Part shown: positions 50,032-58,993 of the stretch, in pieces
Numbering within the stretch: position 1 is the stretch's first letter
How the letters are laid out: every line of letters starts with the position of its first letter
DNA from: Leptofilum sp965223285
Lineage (GTDB): Bacteria > Chloroflexota > Anaerolineae > Promineifilales > Promineifilaceae
Length of the DNA stretch: 64,000 nucleotides
Direction: 5' to 3'
Assembly: GCF_965223285.1 (NCBI RefSeq)
Contig: NZ_OZ244997.1
Span: 5,022,001 to 5,086,000, forward strand
Program-made: the position numbers and the translations under genes
Notes under the pieces: generated by a model
Told to the model about the DNA's origin: nothing
The model's database searches: none
Seen by the model: only the letters and a program-made list of their open reading frames with translations

Positions 50032-51418
50032 CTTCAACCTCAGGTACAGATAGGGGGAGGCGGGTGCGAATGGTTGTACCGCGGCCGATAGCGCTGTGCA
50101 GTTCAAATTGGCCGCCCAGCAGTTCAACGCGCTCGCGCATACCAACCAACCCCAAGCGATTGTAAACGGCCGTCCGGGTCACATCAAATCCCGGGCCATT
50201 GTCGGAAACCTCTATAGTTAGTTCAATATCTTCGGTGTGGTACACATACACGGCTAACCCCTCGCCATTGGCATGGCGAAAGCTGTTGGCCAATGATTCT
50301 TTAAGCACGCGGTAGGTTGTTATTTTAACGGGCAGCGGTGCCTGTTCTGGCAAAGTGCCTATTGTGAGCGTTACGTTGCAGCGGGTTTTCTTCTCAAAGT
50401 CGTGTACGGCGCGGCGGATGGTTTCGGTTAGGCTGATTGGGGCAATTTCTGGCAGGCGCAGCCCGGCCGAAATAGTACGCAGTTCTTCCATTGCTGATTC
50501 GGTTGCCAGTTGGATGGTGCGGAAATCCTGGCTAACTTGCGGGTTTTCGTCTTCAAACGCCTCTGATAGTGACTCAATGCGAAGGAGTGCCAGGGCTAAA
50601 TCCTGGGCGGGGCCGTCATGTAAATCGGCCGAGATGCGGCGCAGATTTTTCTCGTTTAGGGCGGTGGTGCGGGCGGCGGCGCGGCGAACACGGCCGTTTA
50701 GCTCCTCGTTTTGCTGCAACAGTTCATTTAGCTGCGTTACGTTGGCTCGCAATTCATTTTGCTGTGAGATGATGGTGTTGCTAGCTCGCCCCACAATGCC
50801 CGCAAGCAAAAGGTACACTGTTATCATCACCGCTCCAACGACCAGCCAACTGCGAAACTGCGCCGACCGAATTTCTGTCTCTAAGCCGTCTGACGTTTGG
50901 TAAAACTCTGAGACGGCGATGATGGTATCACTGTTGGCATCTCGTGAGGGTGCGTAGGTTTCAATAAGCGAACCCCACTGTGTCCGCTCCAGAGCTTGTT
51001 CTGGCTTGTCCAGATTGCTTACCTCGGTGACGACTTCGCCATTAAAGGCGGCGGCCAATCCTTCTTCGATAGGATATTGCTGCCCAATCAGCTCAGAATT
51101 GGTGGCGTAAAGCACAATCCCGTCAGGCGACCACACTTTAAATGAGACAATTTGGGCACCTAATGATGTGTCTGAAAGCAAACGCTCAAGCGCAGGCACA
51201 TTGACAGCTTTTTGCGCTTCGCTTTCTGCCAGGCCTTGCAGATGGGGGGAGATGTAGCTGTCTACATAGAGGGCTGTAACGGCGGCGGTGCGATTGGTAA
51301 CGGCCGTTTCAATCTGCTCGCTAATCCACAACCCTATCCCCACCATGCCGCCCAACATCACCAGTAAACTAGCAATCATATATTGCTGGGCCAGCGTCAG
51401 CTCTCTTTTGGCAATCAT
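50024..51418 (-). CDS. Membrane sensor histidine kinase (HisKA_3 type)
   Basis: The 464-residue protein has membrane helices at residues 11-30 and about 190-212, enclosing an extracytoplasmic sensor segment of 160 residues. A HisKA_3 dimerisation domain has the phospho-acceptor His in LRRISADLHDGPAQDLALAL. The HATPase domain has N box LKESLANSFRHA and G1 VSDNGPGFD. This NarX/DesK-type kinase is cotranscribed with its regulator. The stimulus is unknown. A coiled coil lies before the H-box. Confidence 0.92.
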   Translation of the reverse strand: MIAKRELTLAQQYMIASLLVMLGGMVGIGLWISEQIETAVTNRTAAVTALYVDSYISPHLQGLAESEAQKAVNVPALERLLSDTSLGAQIVSFKVWSPDGIVLYATNSELIGQQYPIEEGLAAAFNGEVVTEVSNLDKPEQALERTQWGSLIETYAPSRDANSDTIIAVSEFYQTSDGLETEIRSAQFRSWLVVGAVMITVYLLLAGIVGRASNTIISQQNELRANVTQLNELLQQNEELNGRVRRAAARTTALNEKNLRRISADLHDGPAQDLALALLRIESLSEAFEDENPQVSQDFRTIQLATESAMEELRTISAGLRLPEIAPISLTETIRRAVHDFEKKTRCNVTLTIGTLPEQAPLPVKITTYRVLKESLANSFRHANGEGLAVYVYHTEDIELTIEVSDNGPGFDVTRTAVYNRLGLVGMRERVELLGGQFELHSAIGRGTTIRTRLPLSVPEVEDV

Positions 51419-51692
51419 GCCCTACTCCTCAGGAAAACATGCAGCAGTACAAAGACGTAAAACATTTGTACGCTGGAAGTTTGATTATACAGACTTTAGC
51501 CAATCCCAACATGGACTATGGTCTGAAAAATTTGGCTCGACAGTCTGAACCATCTTGCGACATTCTCCCCTACTGTGCCGCTGGCCAAAAATCTACAATT
51601 TGCCCATGCAAATTGCGAAATGGTGTCAATCACAAAAAGTATTTTGATGAAAAATGAGCCGCGAAATTGTGATTTACATGGAAATAATTGTT

Positions 51693-52238
51693 ATGCACGA
51701 CGAAATCAAATTGCTCAACCGCGTTCGCGCCCTCGACCAGGACGCTCTGGCCGAGGTACACAATAAATATTACACATCTATCTACCGTTACATTGCTTTT
51801 CGTGTAAATGATAGCCAAACGGCCGAAGACCTGACCAGTGAGGTCTTTTTGCGCTTATTAAGTGCCGTCCGCGATAAATCTGCACCCCAGAAAACCCTGC
51901 GCGGTTGGCTGTACGGTGTTGCCTCGCACGTGCTCAAAGAGCATTACCGCAAAAAGAAACGAGATAGCTTCACAATACTTCATGAAGATATTCCCTCTGC
52001 TGAACAAAGTTTGGATCAGCAAATTGCCGACATAATGCAAAATGAAAATTTACAAGCCTTGATGAAAAGTCTGACAGATGATCAGCAAAATGTGTTGGCT
52101 CTGCGCTTTGGATTTGGAATGCCAATTCAGGAAGTTGCCCATACGATGGGTAAAAGTGAGGGTTCTGTCAAGATGCTGCAGGCACGGGCTATTGCCGCTA
52201 TCTCACAGCGCATCATGCTACAAGGAGTATTGGCATGA
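51693..52238 (+). CDS. Sigma-70 family RNA polymerase sigma factor (ECF-like)
   Basis: The 181-residue protein has region 2 (DQDALAEVHNKYYTSIYRYI, AEDLTSEVFLRLLSAV) and region 4 (SLTDDQQNVLALRFGFGMPI, then EVAHTMGKSEGSVKMLQARA). This is the ECF-type two-domain layout. Starts at 51654, 51678 or 51693 are possible; I chose 51693 because homologues begin close to the first helix. It overlaps the next gene by 4 bases (ATGA), so the pair is coupled. A membrane-bound partner that may hold the sigma factor is encoded next. Confidence 0.88.
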   Translation: MHDEIKLLNRVRALDQDALAEVHNKYYTSIYRYIAFRVNDSQTAEDLTSEVFLRLLSAVRDKSAPQKTLRGWLYGVASHVLKEHYRKKKRDSFTILHEDIPSAEQSLDQQIADIMQNENLQALMKSLTDDQQNVLALRFGFGMPIQEVAHTMGKSEGSVKMLQARAIAAISQRIMLQGVLA

Positions 52239-53449
52239 AAATCGTGCACGAGCAAATCTTGTTTGATTGTCTGGAGCAGTTTGAAGCGGGTGTTTCAATT
52301 GAAAATTTGAAACACCAATATCCAAGTGAAGCGGAAGAAATCGAAAAGTTTTTGATAGTAGCGGCTCAGCTAAAGCACATTCCTGTGCAGCCCACTTTAG
52401 CAGCTAAACAGAGGTCACAAAAGCTATTTTTACATCAAGCAGCCAAGCTACGTGCTGAGAAGCGACAGGGATGGTTTTCATGGCAGGCTTTGCAGCGGAC
52501 GCTTATGCCTTTAGCCTCTATGGCCATGGTAACGATTTTGGTTGGCCTCACGTTTTTGTTTGCTTCGGCCTCGTCAGTTCCTGGGGATTTTTTGTATGAC
52601 ACCAAGCGTTGGGTAGAAACCTGGCAGTTGGATCAGGCGGTGGACGCGACGGCCGTTTTCAATCTAAATACCCAGCAAAATGTCGAGCGGGTTCGTGAAG
52701 TGAAATCGCTCCTGCGGACGGATGAAACGGCCAATGTCTCTTTTGAAGGCATTATCAACACCAAGCAGGGCAACCACTGGGTCATTGCCGGTGTTTCTGT
52801 GCGCCTAACAGAAGATACCGTGGTGGCTGAGGGTGCAGAAACGGGGGCACTGGTATTGGTAAACGGCCGTGCTAGCGGGGGCCATCTTTACGTCAGCCAG
52901 ATCACTGTTTTGCAGCCTGTGGCTGGCACAGCCACGCCTTCTGCCACTGCCAGCACAACAGCAGAACCAACCAAAACCAGCACCAATATGCCTACGGAAA
53001 CGGCCGTAGCCGCAACAACCTCAACCCCAACGTCTGTTACGCCAGCAACAAGAACGCCCACCATTACCACCCCAGTGGGCAATACAGCCACGCCAAAAGC
53101 AACAACCACCCCAGCGAATGAATCGCCAACAGCGACAACCATGCCCGGTGTCACCGTTACCAATTCGCCAGAGCCAACAGCAACAGCAACGGCTACACCA
53201 ACGGCCACAGAAACGCCCGAGCCGACATCCCAGCCAACGGCCGTTCCACCCACGCCAACCAGACAGACACAACCAACCAGTACGCCAACACCTGGCAATG
53301 ACAACGATAACGACAATGGCAATGACAACGACGGCGATAACGACGACAACGATAACGACGACAACGATAACGACGACAATGACAACGACAATGACAACGA
53401 TAACGACAACGGTGGCGGCAACGACAACGATAATGACAACGGCGGCTGA
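52235..53449 (+). CDS. Membrane protein with DUF5667-like domain and Asn-Asp repeat tail, probable sigma partner
   Basis: The 404-residue protein has an N-terminal cytoplasmic helical segment (residues 1-90, SIENLKHQYPSEAEEIEKFL). One transmembrane helix (about 93-113) follows, then a DUF5667-like segment (VPGDFLYDTKRWVETWQLD, QQNVERVREVKSLL) and a DUF5666-like beta segment (VRLTEDTVVAEGAETGALVLVNGRA). After a Thr/Pro-rich stretch comes a tail of repeated N-D dipeptides (about residues 350-404). The 4-bp overlap with the sigma gene makes an anti-sigma role plausible, although no canonical zinc motif is present. The tail could bind Ca2+. Confidence 0.7.
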   Translation: MKIVHEQILFDCLEQFEAGVSIENLKHQYPSEAEEIEKFLIVAAQLKHIPVQPTLAAKQRSQKLFLHQAAKLRAEKRQGWFSWQALQRTLMPLASMAMVTILVGLTFLFASASSVPGDFLYDTKRWVETWQLDQAVDATAVFNLNTQQNVERVREVKSLLRTDETANVSFEGIINTKQGNHWVIAGVSVRLTEDTVVAEGAETGALVLVNGRASGGHLYVSQITVLQPVAGTATPSATASTTAEPTKTSTNMPTETAVAATTSTPTSVTPATRTPTITTPVGNTATPKATTTPANESPTATTMPGVTVTNSPEPTATATATPTATETPEPTSQPTAVPPTPTRQTQPTSTPTPGNDNDNDNGNDNDGDNDDNDNDDNDNDDNDNDNDNDNDNGGGNDNDNDNGG

Positions 53450-53450
53450 A
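53290..53450 (+). repeat. Low-complexity GAC/AAC repeat tract
   Basis: The coding DNA is a run of AACGAC, AACGAT and GACAAT units specifying the Asn-Asp tail of the preceding gene. Units are not identical, so it is degenerate rather than a simple satellite. It may vary in length between strains. Confidence 0.75.
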
Positions 53451-53640
53451 ATACGGACTCAGTCAAATTCAAGCCCACTTTGGCGAGGCAACCTAGTTTG
53501 ACAAATGTCTAAATCCAATTTCGTTACTTTTTAGCTGGAAATGCCACTTACTGGCGGATACCACTACCTTGCTTACCTCTTGCATTGGTTTTAAACCAGA
53601 CTTTTCACCAAACCTGCTGGGGTGCTTTATGGAGAAAAAG

Positions 53641-55167
53641 ATGTTTAAGCTTACAACTTTGCCCTCAATTGTGCGTTCAAATGAATCACGCAATGAGCTG
53701 CGTGAATGGCTGGCAAGCCTGGACTGGTTTGCCATTGCCATATTTGCTTTGCCCTTGTTGCTCTATTGGCTCACCTTGGCACCCACCATTTACAATTTGG
53801 ATAGTGCTGAATTTACAACGGCCGTTGCCACCAATGGCATCATCCGAGCAACAGGGTATCCGCTTTACCTGCTGCTGGGCAAGGTTTGGTCATGGCTGCC
53901 CCTGAGCAGCGACATGGGCTACCGCTTAAATCTCTTCTCCGCATTTTTGAGTGCCCTAACGCTGTTGCAAGGCGACTATATTTTGCGTCGCCTCAAGGTG
54001 GGGCCTTGGCTGCGGCTGGGGGCTTTGGGGCTGCTGGCGACAGCTCCTTATTTTTGGGCCATGTCCCTCATTGCAGAGGTGTACACGCTGCACACTGCCC
54101 TTATGGCGGGCATTATCCTCAGCTTGCTGCGCTGGGCAGATGCGCCCTCTCCCCTGCGCTTGGCAGTGCCCATCTTTTTGATGACGGCCAGCATGGGCAA
54201 CCACATGGCCACGGTGCTGCTGGTGCCTGGCGCGGTTTGGTATGTGCTTACCAGCCATCCCACCCAGTTTAAAAATTGGCGGGTGTGGCTTGCGGCGGGA
54301 ACGGTCCTCTTGCTTGGCCTCGCCGTATTTCTCATTTTACCCCTGCGCCACGCCAGCCAGCCCATTTTCAACTACGCTGGCGAATATGATGCCAGCGGCA
54401 CCTTCCACCCTGCGAACCTGCAAAGCCTTTCTGGCCTGTGGTGGCTCATTACCGGGCAAACCTTTGCTGGGCAGATGTTTGGTTATCAGCTAAGTGAAGT
54501 TGGATCCCAGATTGCTGCCTACGGTGTGCAATTGTGGACATCGTTTTTGGCGATCGGCCTTGGGCCGGGGCTGCTGGGGTTGGGTATTCTCACCCGCCGT
54601 AACTGGCGGCTGGGCGGCATGTTGCTGCTTATCTTTCTGGCTAACGCCATCTTCTACATCAACTACCGCGTTATAGACAAAGATACCATGTTCCTGCCCA
54701 CTTACTTTATTTGGGCTATTTGGCTGGGTGTGGGCTACCAGCAACTAACAGTATGGCTATCTAGCTATACCCAGCCATTGATTGCGCCGCGTCTGGTGCG
54801 TCTGGTGGCTGTGGGGGCGGTTTTGGTAGCGGTCGGTTTGAACTGGGGGCTGGTAGATCGCTCTGAGGATTGGAGCACGCGCGAAATGGCAGAAACGATT
54901 TTGCGGGAGGTTGAACCCAACGCCCTGGTCTTAGGTTGGTGGGATACCGTGCCTGCTGTGCAATATTTGCAGTTGGTAGAAGGCCAACGCCCCGACGTGA
55001 AAACGATCAACCGCTTTCTCATCTCTGGCGAGGCCATGGAGCAGCTTGTGCTGAACCAAATTGACGAGCGACCAATCTATATCAACAATCCGTCCATGAC
55101 GCTTCTGCAGCATACGTCTGCCACCTCAATGGGGCCAATTTACAAGCTGGAGCGGCGAGGTAATTAA
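53641..55167 (+). CDS. DUF2723-type membrane glycosyltransferase
   Basis: The 508-residue protein has about 11 membrane helices. The N-terminal region LLLYWLTLAPTIYNLDSAEF and GIIRATGYPLYLLLGKVWSW match DUF2723, a family of GT-C-fold proteins related to protein O-mannosyltransferases. Two acidic residues in the first loop (LDSAEF) could be catalytic. I chose ATG 53641 because GGAGAAAAAG precedes it; 53629 is also possible. It precedes the exported-protein pair, so it may glycosylate them. Function inferred from family. Confidence 0.78.
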   Translation: MFKLTTLPSIVRSNESRNELREWLASLDWFAIAIFALPLLLYWLTLAPTIYNLDSAEFTTAVATNGIIRATGYPLYLLLGKVWSWLPLSSDMGYRLNLFSAFLSALTLLQGDYILRRLKVGPWLRLGALGLLATAPYFWAMSLIAEVYTLHTALMAGIILSLLRWADAPSPLRLAVPIFLMTASMGNHMATVLLVPGAVWYVLTSHPTQFKNWRVWLAAGTVLLLGLAVFLILPLRHASQPIFNYAGEYDASGTFHPANLQSLSGLWWLITGQTFAGQMFGYQLSEVGSQIAAYGVQLWTSFLAIGLGPGLLGLGILTRRNWRLGGMLLLIFLANAIFYINYRVIDKDTMFLPTYFIWAIWLGVGYQQLTVWLSSYTQPLIAPRLVRLVAVGAVLVAVGLNWGLVDRSEDWSTREMAETILREVEPNALVLGWWDTVPAVQYLQLVEGQRPDVKTINRFLISGEAMEQLVLNQIDERPIYINNPSMTLLQHTSATSMGPIYKLERRGN

Positions 55168-55198
55168 TTTTGCATATGAGCGCAAGCTCAACACCATG

Positions 55199-55275
55199 AA
55201 TGAAAATCAACAGATTTCACAGATTGAACAGATTTTCCTCTCTTTTCTCTGTGACCTCTGTGGCAAATTTATTTT
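55199..55275. repeat. AATCTG/CACAGAG-type spacer repeat
   Basis: The spacer carries CAGATTTCACAGATTGAACA and then TCTGTGACCTCTGTGGCAAA. This is the reverse-orientation version of the repeat at 6595-6660. It lies directly before the ribosome-binding site of the next gene. Confidence 0.5.
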
Positions 55276-55288
55276 CAGAGGAGATGCA

Positions 55289-55768
55289 ATGAGTCAAGAA
55301 AAAAAAGAAGCAGTTAGCCGGTTAATCATCACCGCGTTTGTGTTGCTGGGTGGTTTGTTGCTGTTGCCGTATGTTGGCAACGCACGCGCCGCCATCAATT
55401 GGGAGCTTTTTGGTGGCGCATATACCCCGGATTTGAGCGTGGATGAGAACAAGGGTGCGCCTGGGAGTCAGTTTGCTTTTACAGGCAGTGGCTACCAACC
55501 GAATCGCCTGGCGGTTGTTTTTGTGAATGGTCAAGTGGTGGGTGGCGTTACCACAGATAGCAACGGGACGGCAACGTTCATTATTGATGCGACTGACGAA
55601 CCCGACGGCGATCTAACTGTGGTGATGGAAACGGATGCCAATGTGTCTGACTTCAAAACCATTACAGTAGATAGTGCTGAACCTGTTGTCTCACCGCCAG
55701 GTGGCTTTACAGGTCCTGCTTTTGGTACGACGGGCAACAGTGCGTTTTTGCCGCTTGTGCGTCGTTAG
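55289..55768 (+). CDS. Small exported protein, paralogue 1
   Basis: The 159-residue protein has an N-terminal signal helix (residues 10-32: LIITAFVLLGGLLLLPYVGNARA). A beta domain follows with NWELFGGAYTPDLSVDENKG, APGSQFAFTGSGYQPNRLAV and VFVNGQVVGGVTTDSNGTATF. The C-terminus VSPPGGFTGPAFGTTGNSAF is Gly-rich. A ribosome-binding site AGAGGAG precedes ATG 55289. It is a tandem paralogue of the next gene. I do not recognise the family; it may be a surface or matrix protein, possibly glycosylated by the flanking enzymes. Confidence 0.7.
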   Translation: MSQEKKEAVSRLIITAFVLLGGLLLLPYVGNARAAINWELFGGAYTPDLSVDENKGAPGSQFAFTGSGYQPNRLAVVFVNGQVVGGVTTDSNGTATFIIDATDEPDGDLTVVMETDANVSDFKTITVDSAEPVVSPPGGFTGPAFGTTGNSAFLPLVRR

Positions 55769-55861
55769 TTTTGGTTATGACGGGGGCGGCTGGGTAACGG
55801 CCGTTCCCGCTAACAAGTTTCTGTTTTATCCACCCTATTTGTAGTTGCGAAGGAGGTAACT

Positions 55862-56329
55862 ATGAAACAATTTAGTCTGAGGACGCTTGTGCGGACGGTA
55901 TTTGTTCTGGCTATTCTGTTGGCAGGAATAGCCATGGTGCCTTACGTGGAGCGTCCCGCCGCCGCGCTGGAATGGCGCATGATGGCCGGTGTGTATTCGC
56001 CTGAACTGACGGTACACGCCAATGAGGGTGCACCGGGCAGTGCGTTTGCCTTTACCGGCTCCGGGTTTCCGGCGCACAAGCCAGCCACCCTGTTTGTAAA
56101 CGGCCGTTACCTGGGTCGCGTCATGACAGATGAACACGGCATGGCGCAGTTTGTGGTGCAAAGCCCCGCCTCTGAAATGGCGCATGGTCATTACGACATC
56201 ACCATGGAAGTAGACATGAACGCTTCAGCGACGCAGGGCTTTATCCTGAGCAGCGATGCACCTTTGGTGTGGGTGCCGGATGGGTTTGTCGGGCAGGTTT
56301 TTGGCTTTGGCACGCGGCTACCCCATTAA
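55862..56329 (+). CDS. Small exported protein, paralogue 2
   Basis: The 155-residue protein parallels the preceding one: signal helix at residues 10-32, then EWRMMAGVYSPELTVHANEG, APGSAFAFTGSGFPAHKPA and LFVNGRYLGRVMTDEHGMA. The beta domain is conserved, and the C-terminus (DGFVGQVFGFGTRL) differs. A ribosome-binding site GAAGGAGG precedes ATG 55862. The two genes are separated by 93 bp that hold one palindrome, so they form a tandem duplication. Confidence 0.7.
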   Translation: MKQFSLRTLVRTVFVLAILLAGIAMVPYVERPAAALEWRMMAGVYSPELTVHANEGAPGSAFAFTGSGFPAHKPATLFVNGRYLGRVMTDEHGMAQFVVQSPASEMAHGHYDITMEVDMNASATQGFILSSDAPLVWVPDGFVGQVFGFGTRLPH

Positions 56330-56519
56330 AAAGCTGTAATGGTGAGATAGCGCCACTATCTGCACCACTACAGCCTTGGGCGTTCTGGTGGTTTGGTCAC
56401 AACAAATGGTTTCCCAGAATCAATGTGAGGCCAGACTGCCAGAATTGCTTCTTCATTGTACTCAATTTATAGATGACAGTCACTGTTAAATGTGGTTTGT
56501 CGTTTAGCCGGACAAAGCG

Positions 56520-57731
56520 ATGGACGTGAAATTAAACAGCAGTTCCTCATCCGAAACAGTTTTTAACCGCTTAAGCAATCTTGTCGTACCCCGCTGGCTC
56601 TGGTTGCCCACGCTGGTTTTTGTGGCAACCCGGCTGGGTGTGCTGATTGTGGCCTATTTGGCAGTACCCTTGCTGCTAGAGGCCACTTCACCGCCACCGT
56701 ACCACTTGCGCGGCACAGAAAACATCCTGCTGGATGTGTTTGCCAGCCGCTGGGACACGGGTTTCTACATCAGCATTGTGGAAGAGGGGTACAAGTTTCA
56801 GGGGGTGCCGTTGCCGTCAGTGGCTTTTTTCCCACTGCTGCCGTTGCTCATGGCAGCCATTACGCCGCTAACGGGCGACGCGGCCGTTTCCGGAATCATC
56901 ATCAGCAACTTGGCTTTGTGGGGAACGGCCGTCTTCTTTTACCGTCTTGTTGCTGAAAATTACTCGGCAAAGGTAGCGGATCGAGCCGTCTGGTATCTGC
57001 TTATCTTTCCTCTGGCTTTTTATGGCTCTGCCATCTACACGGAATCCCTCTTTTTGCTGGTGACCATTGCCGCTTACTACTTTGCCCGGCGCGGTCAGTG
57101 GCACTACAGCGTACCGTTTGCCATTGCCGCCACCCTTTGCCGCCTGGTAGGCATCATCATTGTGCCCATGCTGCTGCTGGAGTGGTGGCGGCAGTGGCGC
57201 ACCTACCAGGCTGAGGAACGGCCGTCCTTTTGGGCATTGCTGGTTCCGGCCAGCGCGCCGCTGGGGTTGGTCAGCTACATGGCGTACCTCTGGTACGTTT
57301 TTGATGATGCCCTGGCCTTTGCCAACGCCTCGGCGGCCTGGGGGCGCGTGCCGCAATCCCCCTTTGAAACGGTAGGTAATTTGCTGCAACGGCCGTCTGC
57401 GGGCTGGCTGCAAACCTTCATCACCGGGCAAATCCATTTCGACAACTGGATTGACTTTGCCTTTGTGACCGTATTTCTCATTTTGGGCATTGTGCTACTT
57501 TACAAAGGGCGGTACGCTGAGGCTGCCTTTGTGCTGCTGGGCGTCGTCATCCCCTTCAGCTCTGGCCTGCTCATGAGCCAGCGACGCTATATGTGGGTAC
57601 TCTTCCCCGCCTTCATTTTGTTGGCGGAGTGGGGAGAGCATCCGTGGGTAGATAAGGTGGTAACGGCCGTTTCCCTGCCCCTTCTTGCTTTATTCACTGC
57701 CCTGTACGCCAATGGCTATTGGGTTGCCTGA
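56520..57731 (+). CDS. PIG-V-like mannosyltransferase family membrane protein
   Basis: The 403-residue protein has about 10 membrane helices. The loop RWDTGFYISIVEEGYKF carries a conserved W-D and E-x-G-Y pattern near the start, followed by SVAFFPLLPLLMAAITPLTG. This layout matches the bacterial PIG-V-like/GPI mannosyltransferase group. It probably transfers a sugar from a lipid donor outside the membrane. It lies close to DUF2723 and the small exported proteins. Family function is general; substrate unknown. Confidence 0.8.
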   Translation: MDVKLNSSSSSETVFNRLSNLVVPRWLWLPTLVFVATRLGVLIVAYLAVPLLLEATSPPPYHLRGTENILLDVFASRWDTGFYISIVEEGYKFQGVPLPSVAFFPLLPLLMAAITPLTGDAAVSGIIISNLALWGTAVFFYRLVAENYSAKVADRAVWYLLIFPLAFYGSAIYTESLFLLVTIAAYYFARRGQWHYSVPFAIAATLCRLVGIIIVPMLLLEWWRQWRTYQAEERPSFWALLVPASAPLGLVSYMAYLWYVFDDALAFANASAAWGRVPQSPFETVGNLLQRPSAGWLQTFITGQIHFDNWIDFAFVTVFLILGIVLLYKGRYAEAAFVLLGVVIPFSSGLLMSQRRYMWVLFPAFILLAEWGEHPWVDKVVTAVSLPLLALFTALYANGYWVA

Positions 57732-57773
57732 AAATGGTGATACGGGAATCTGAATGTGAATGTAACTTGCCTG

Positions 57774-57806
57774 GTGAAAACGGGAAAATGCTTTGAATTA
57801 AGAAGG
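57774..57806. repeat. 113-bp dispersed repeat, partial copy C (left end only)
   Basis: It reads GTGAAAACGGGAAAATGCTT, then TGAATTAAGAAGG. The element stops where the next gene's ribosome-binding region begins. Confidence 0.7.
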
Positions 57807-57814
57807 TAACCAGA

Positions 57815-58858
57815 ATGGAGCTAAAAATGCAGGTAAGCACACAGAAAAAACGACAATTCTTCCTGGGAATGGCCATGAGCCTTCTCTGTTTGGGTGGCAT
57901 ATTTTGGATCATTAAGCCGGCCGATATTGCCCAGGCAATTCAGCAAACGGATGTGCGTTACTTGTGGGGAACGGCCGTTTATCTTCTAATTTATCTCTTT
58001 TTGCGAGCCGTTCGCTGGCGTTTTTTACTAGGCAATCGCATTCCCCAAGCCAAGATGTTTCACATTCAAAACATTGGCCAGATGCTGACGCAGCTGCTGC
58101 CCTTCCGTTTGGGGGATGTGGCGCGAGCGGTGCTGGTGGGGCAACAGCCTAGGCTCTCTGTGCCCCAAGGGTTTACGACGATGGTGGTAGAACGGCTGCT
58201 AGACATGCTGCTGATGGTGCTGCTGCTGCCGCTGGTACTGTTGCGAATTGAGTCGTTGCCCGACTGGCTGCAGCAGGCCGCGCTGGTTTCTGGGATGGTC
58301 ACGGTAGGATTGGTTTTCTTGTTGATGGTAGTGGCAATGAAACGGCCGTTTGCCCACAAACTGCTCACTTGGCTAGGTGGTAAATGGAGCCGCCTCCGCG
58401 ATGAAAAATTTCACCATCATCTTGATAATTTCCTAGACGGGCTAACCGCCTTTACCCACTGGCGCACCGCGCTAGGCTTGCTAGGTTTGAGCTTGCTAAC
58501 TTGGGTGCCCGTGGTGTTGGCCTACAATGCAGCCCTGCAAGCCGTGCATTTGCCAGCTTCCATTATGAATGCCACCTTCATCATGATTGTGGGCGCGTTT
58601 GCGGTTGCCGCCCCCTCATCGCCTGGGCAGATTGGCGTTTTTCATATGGGCGTCATCGCCGCGATGACCGTGTTGGGGTTGCCTTCCGAGGCGGCTGCTT
58701 CGCTAGCGGTGCTATATCACGCCATTAACTTTTTGCTGATGGTGTTGGCAGGCGTGATTGGGTTGAATAGCGTCCGGGTTTCATTTGTTGGCCTTGCCCA
58801 GTCGCTTGGTTTTCGTTTGGATACCCCACTGCCGGAGCTACCAGACCCCATCTCTTAA
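57815..58858 (+). CDS. Lysylphosphatidylglycerol-synthase-TM/UPF0104 family membrane protein
   Basis: The 347-residue protein has eight or so membrane helices and the family motifs LRAVRWRFLLG, then the PFRLGDVARAVLVGQ block, and TTMVVERLLDMLLMVLLLP. Near the C-terminus AAPSSPGQIGVFHMG is typical. Members span the membrane and many are flippase-like or lipid-modifying. A role in glycolipid transport fits its location downstream of two mannosyltransferase-type genes. It starts 84 bp after the PIG-V-like gene. Confidence 0.85.
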   Translation: MELKMQVSTQKKRQFFLGMAMSLLCLGGIFWIIKPADIAQAIQQTDVRYLWGTAVYLLIYLFLRAVRWRFLLGNRIPQAKMFHIQNIGQMLTQLLPFRLGDVARAVLVGQQPRLSVPQGFTTMVVERLLDMLLMVLLLPLVLLRIESLPDWLQQAALVSGMVTVGLVFLLMVVAMKRPFAHKLLTWLGGKWSRLRDEKFHHHLDNFLDGLTAFTHWRTALGLLGLSLLTWVPVVLAYNAALQAVHLPASIMNATFIMIVGAFAVAAPSSPGQIGVFHMGVIAAMTVLGLPSEAAASLAVLYHAINFLLMVLAGVIGLNSVRVSFVGLAQSLGFRLDTPLPELPDPIS

Positions 58859-58861
58859 CAG

Positions 58862-58974
58862 GTGAAAACAGGAAAGTAGTTTGAATTAAAAATACGATGA
58901 TTCTCCCGTTTTCCCTGAGTAAATCACTATTTTGCGGGTCACCTCACGTCAAATTTCTTTCTGTGATTTACACA
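58862..58974. repeat. 113-bp dispersed repeat, copy B
   Basis: It matches copy A along its whole length (GTGAAAACAGGAAAGTAGTT, GATTCTCCCGTTTTCCCTGA, GTAAATCACTATTTTGCGGG, ending CTTTCTGTGATTTACACA). About 15-20 of 113 positions differ by eye. It lies between the UPF0104-like gene and the convergent small membrane protein gene. Confidence 0.8.
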
Positions 58975-58993
58975 TCGTAACGGAAAAGAAAAT

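Noticed and set aside
53290..53450. Possible CRISPR-like repeats
   Set aside because: The repeats are short, irregular and in frame, encoding Asn-Asp; there are no unique spacers and no cas genes. No CRISPR array was found anywhere in the window.
52888..53478. A 196-codon minus-strand frame rich in Ser-Leu repeats
   Set aside because: It is the antisense shadow of the Thr/Pro and Asn-Asp repeat coding region, with no ribosome-binding site or domain.
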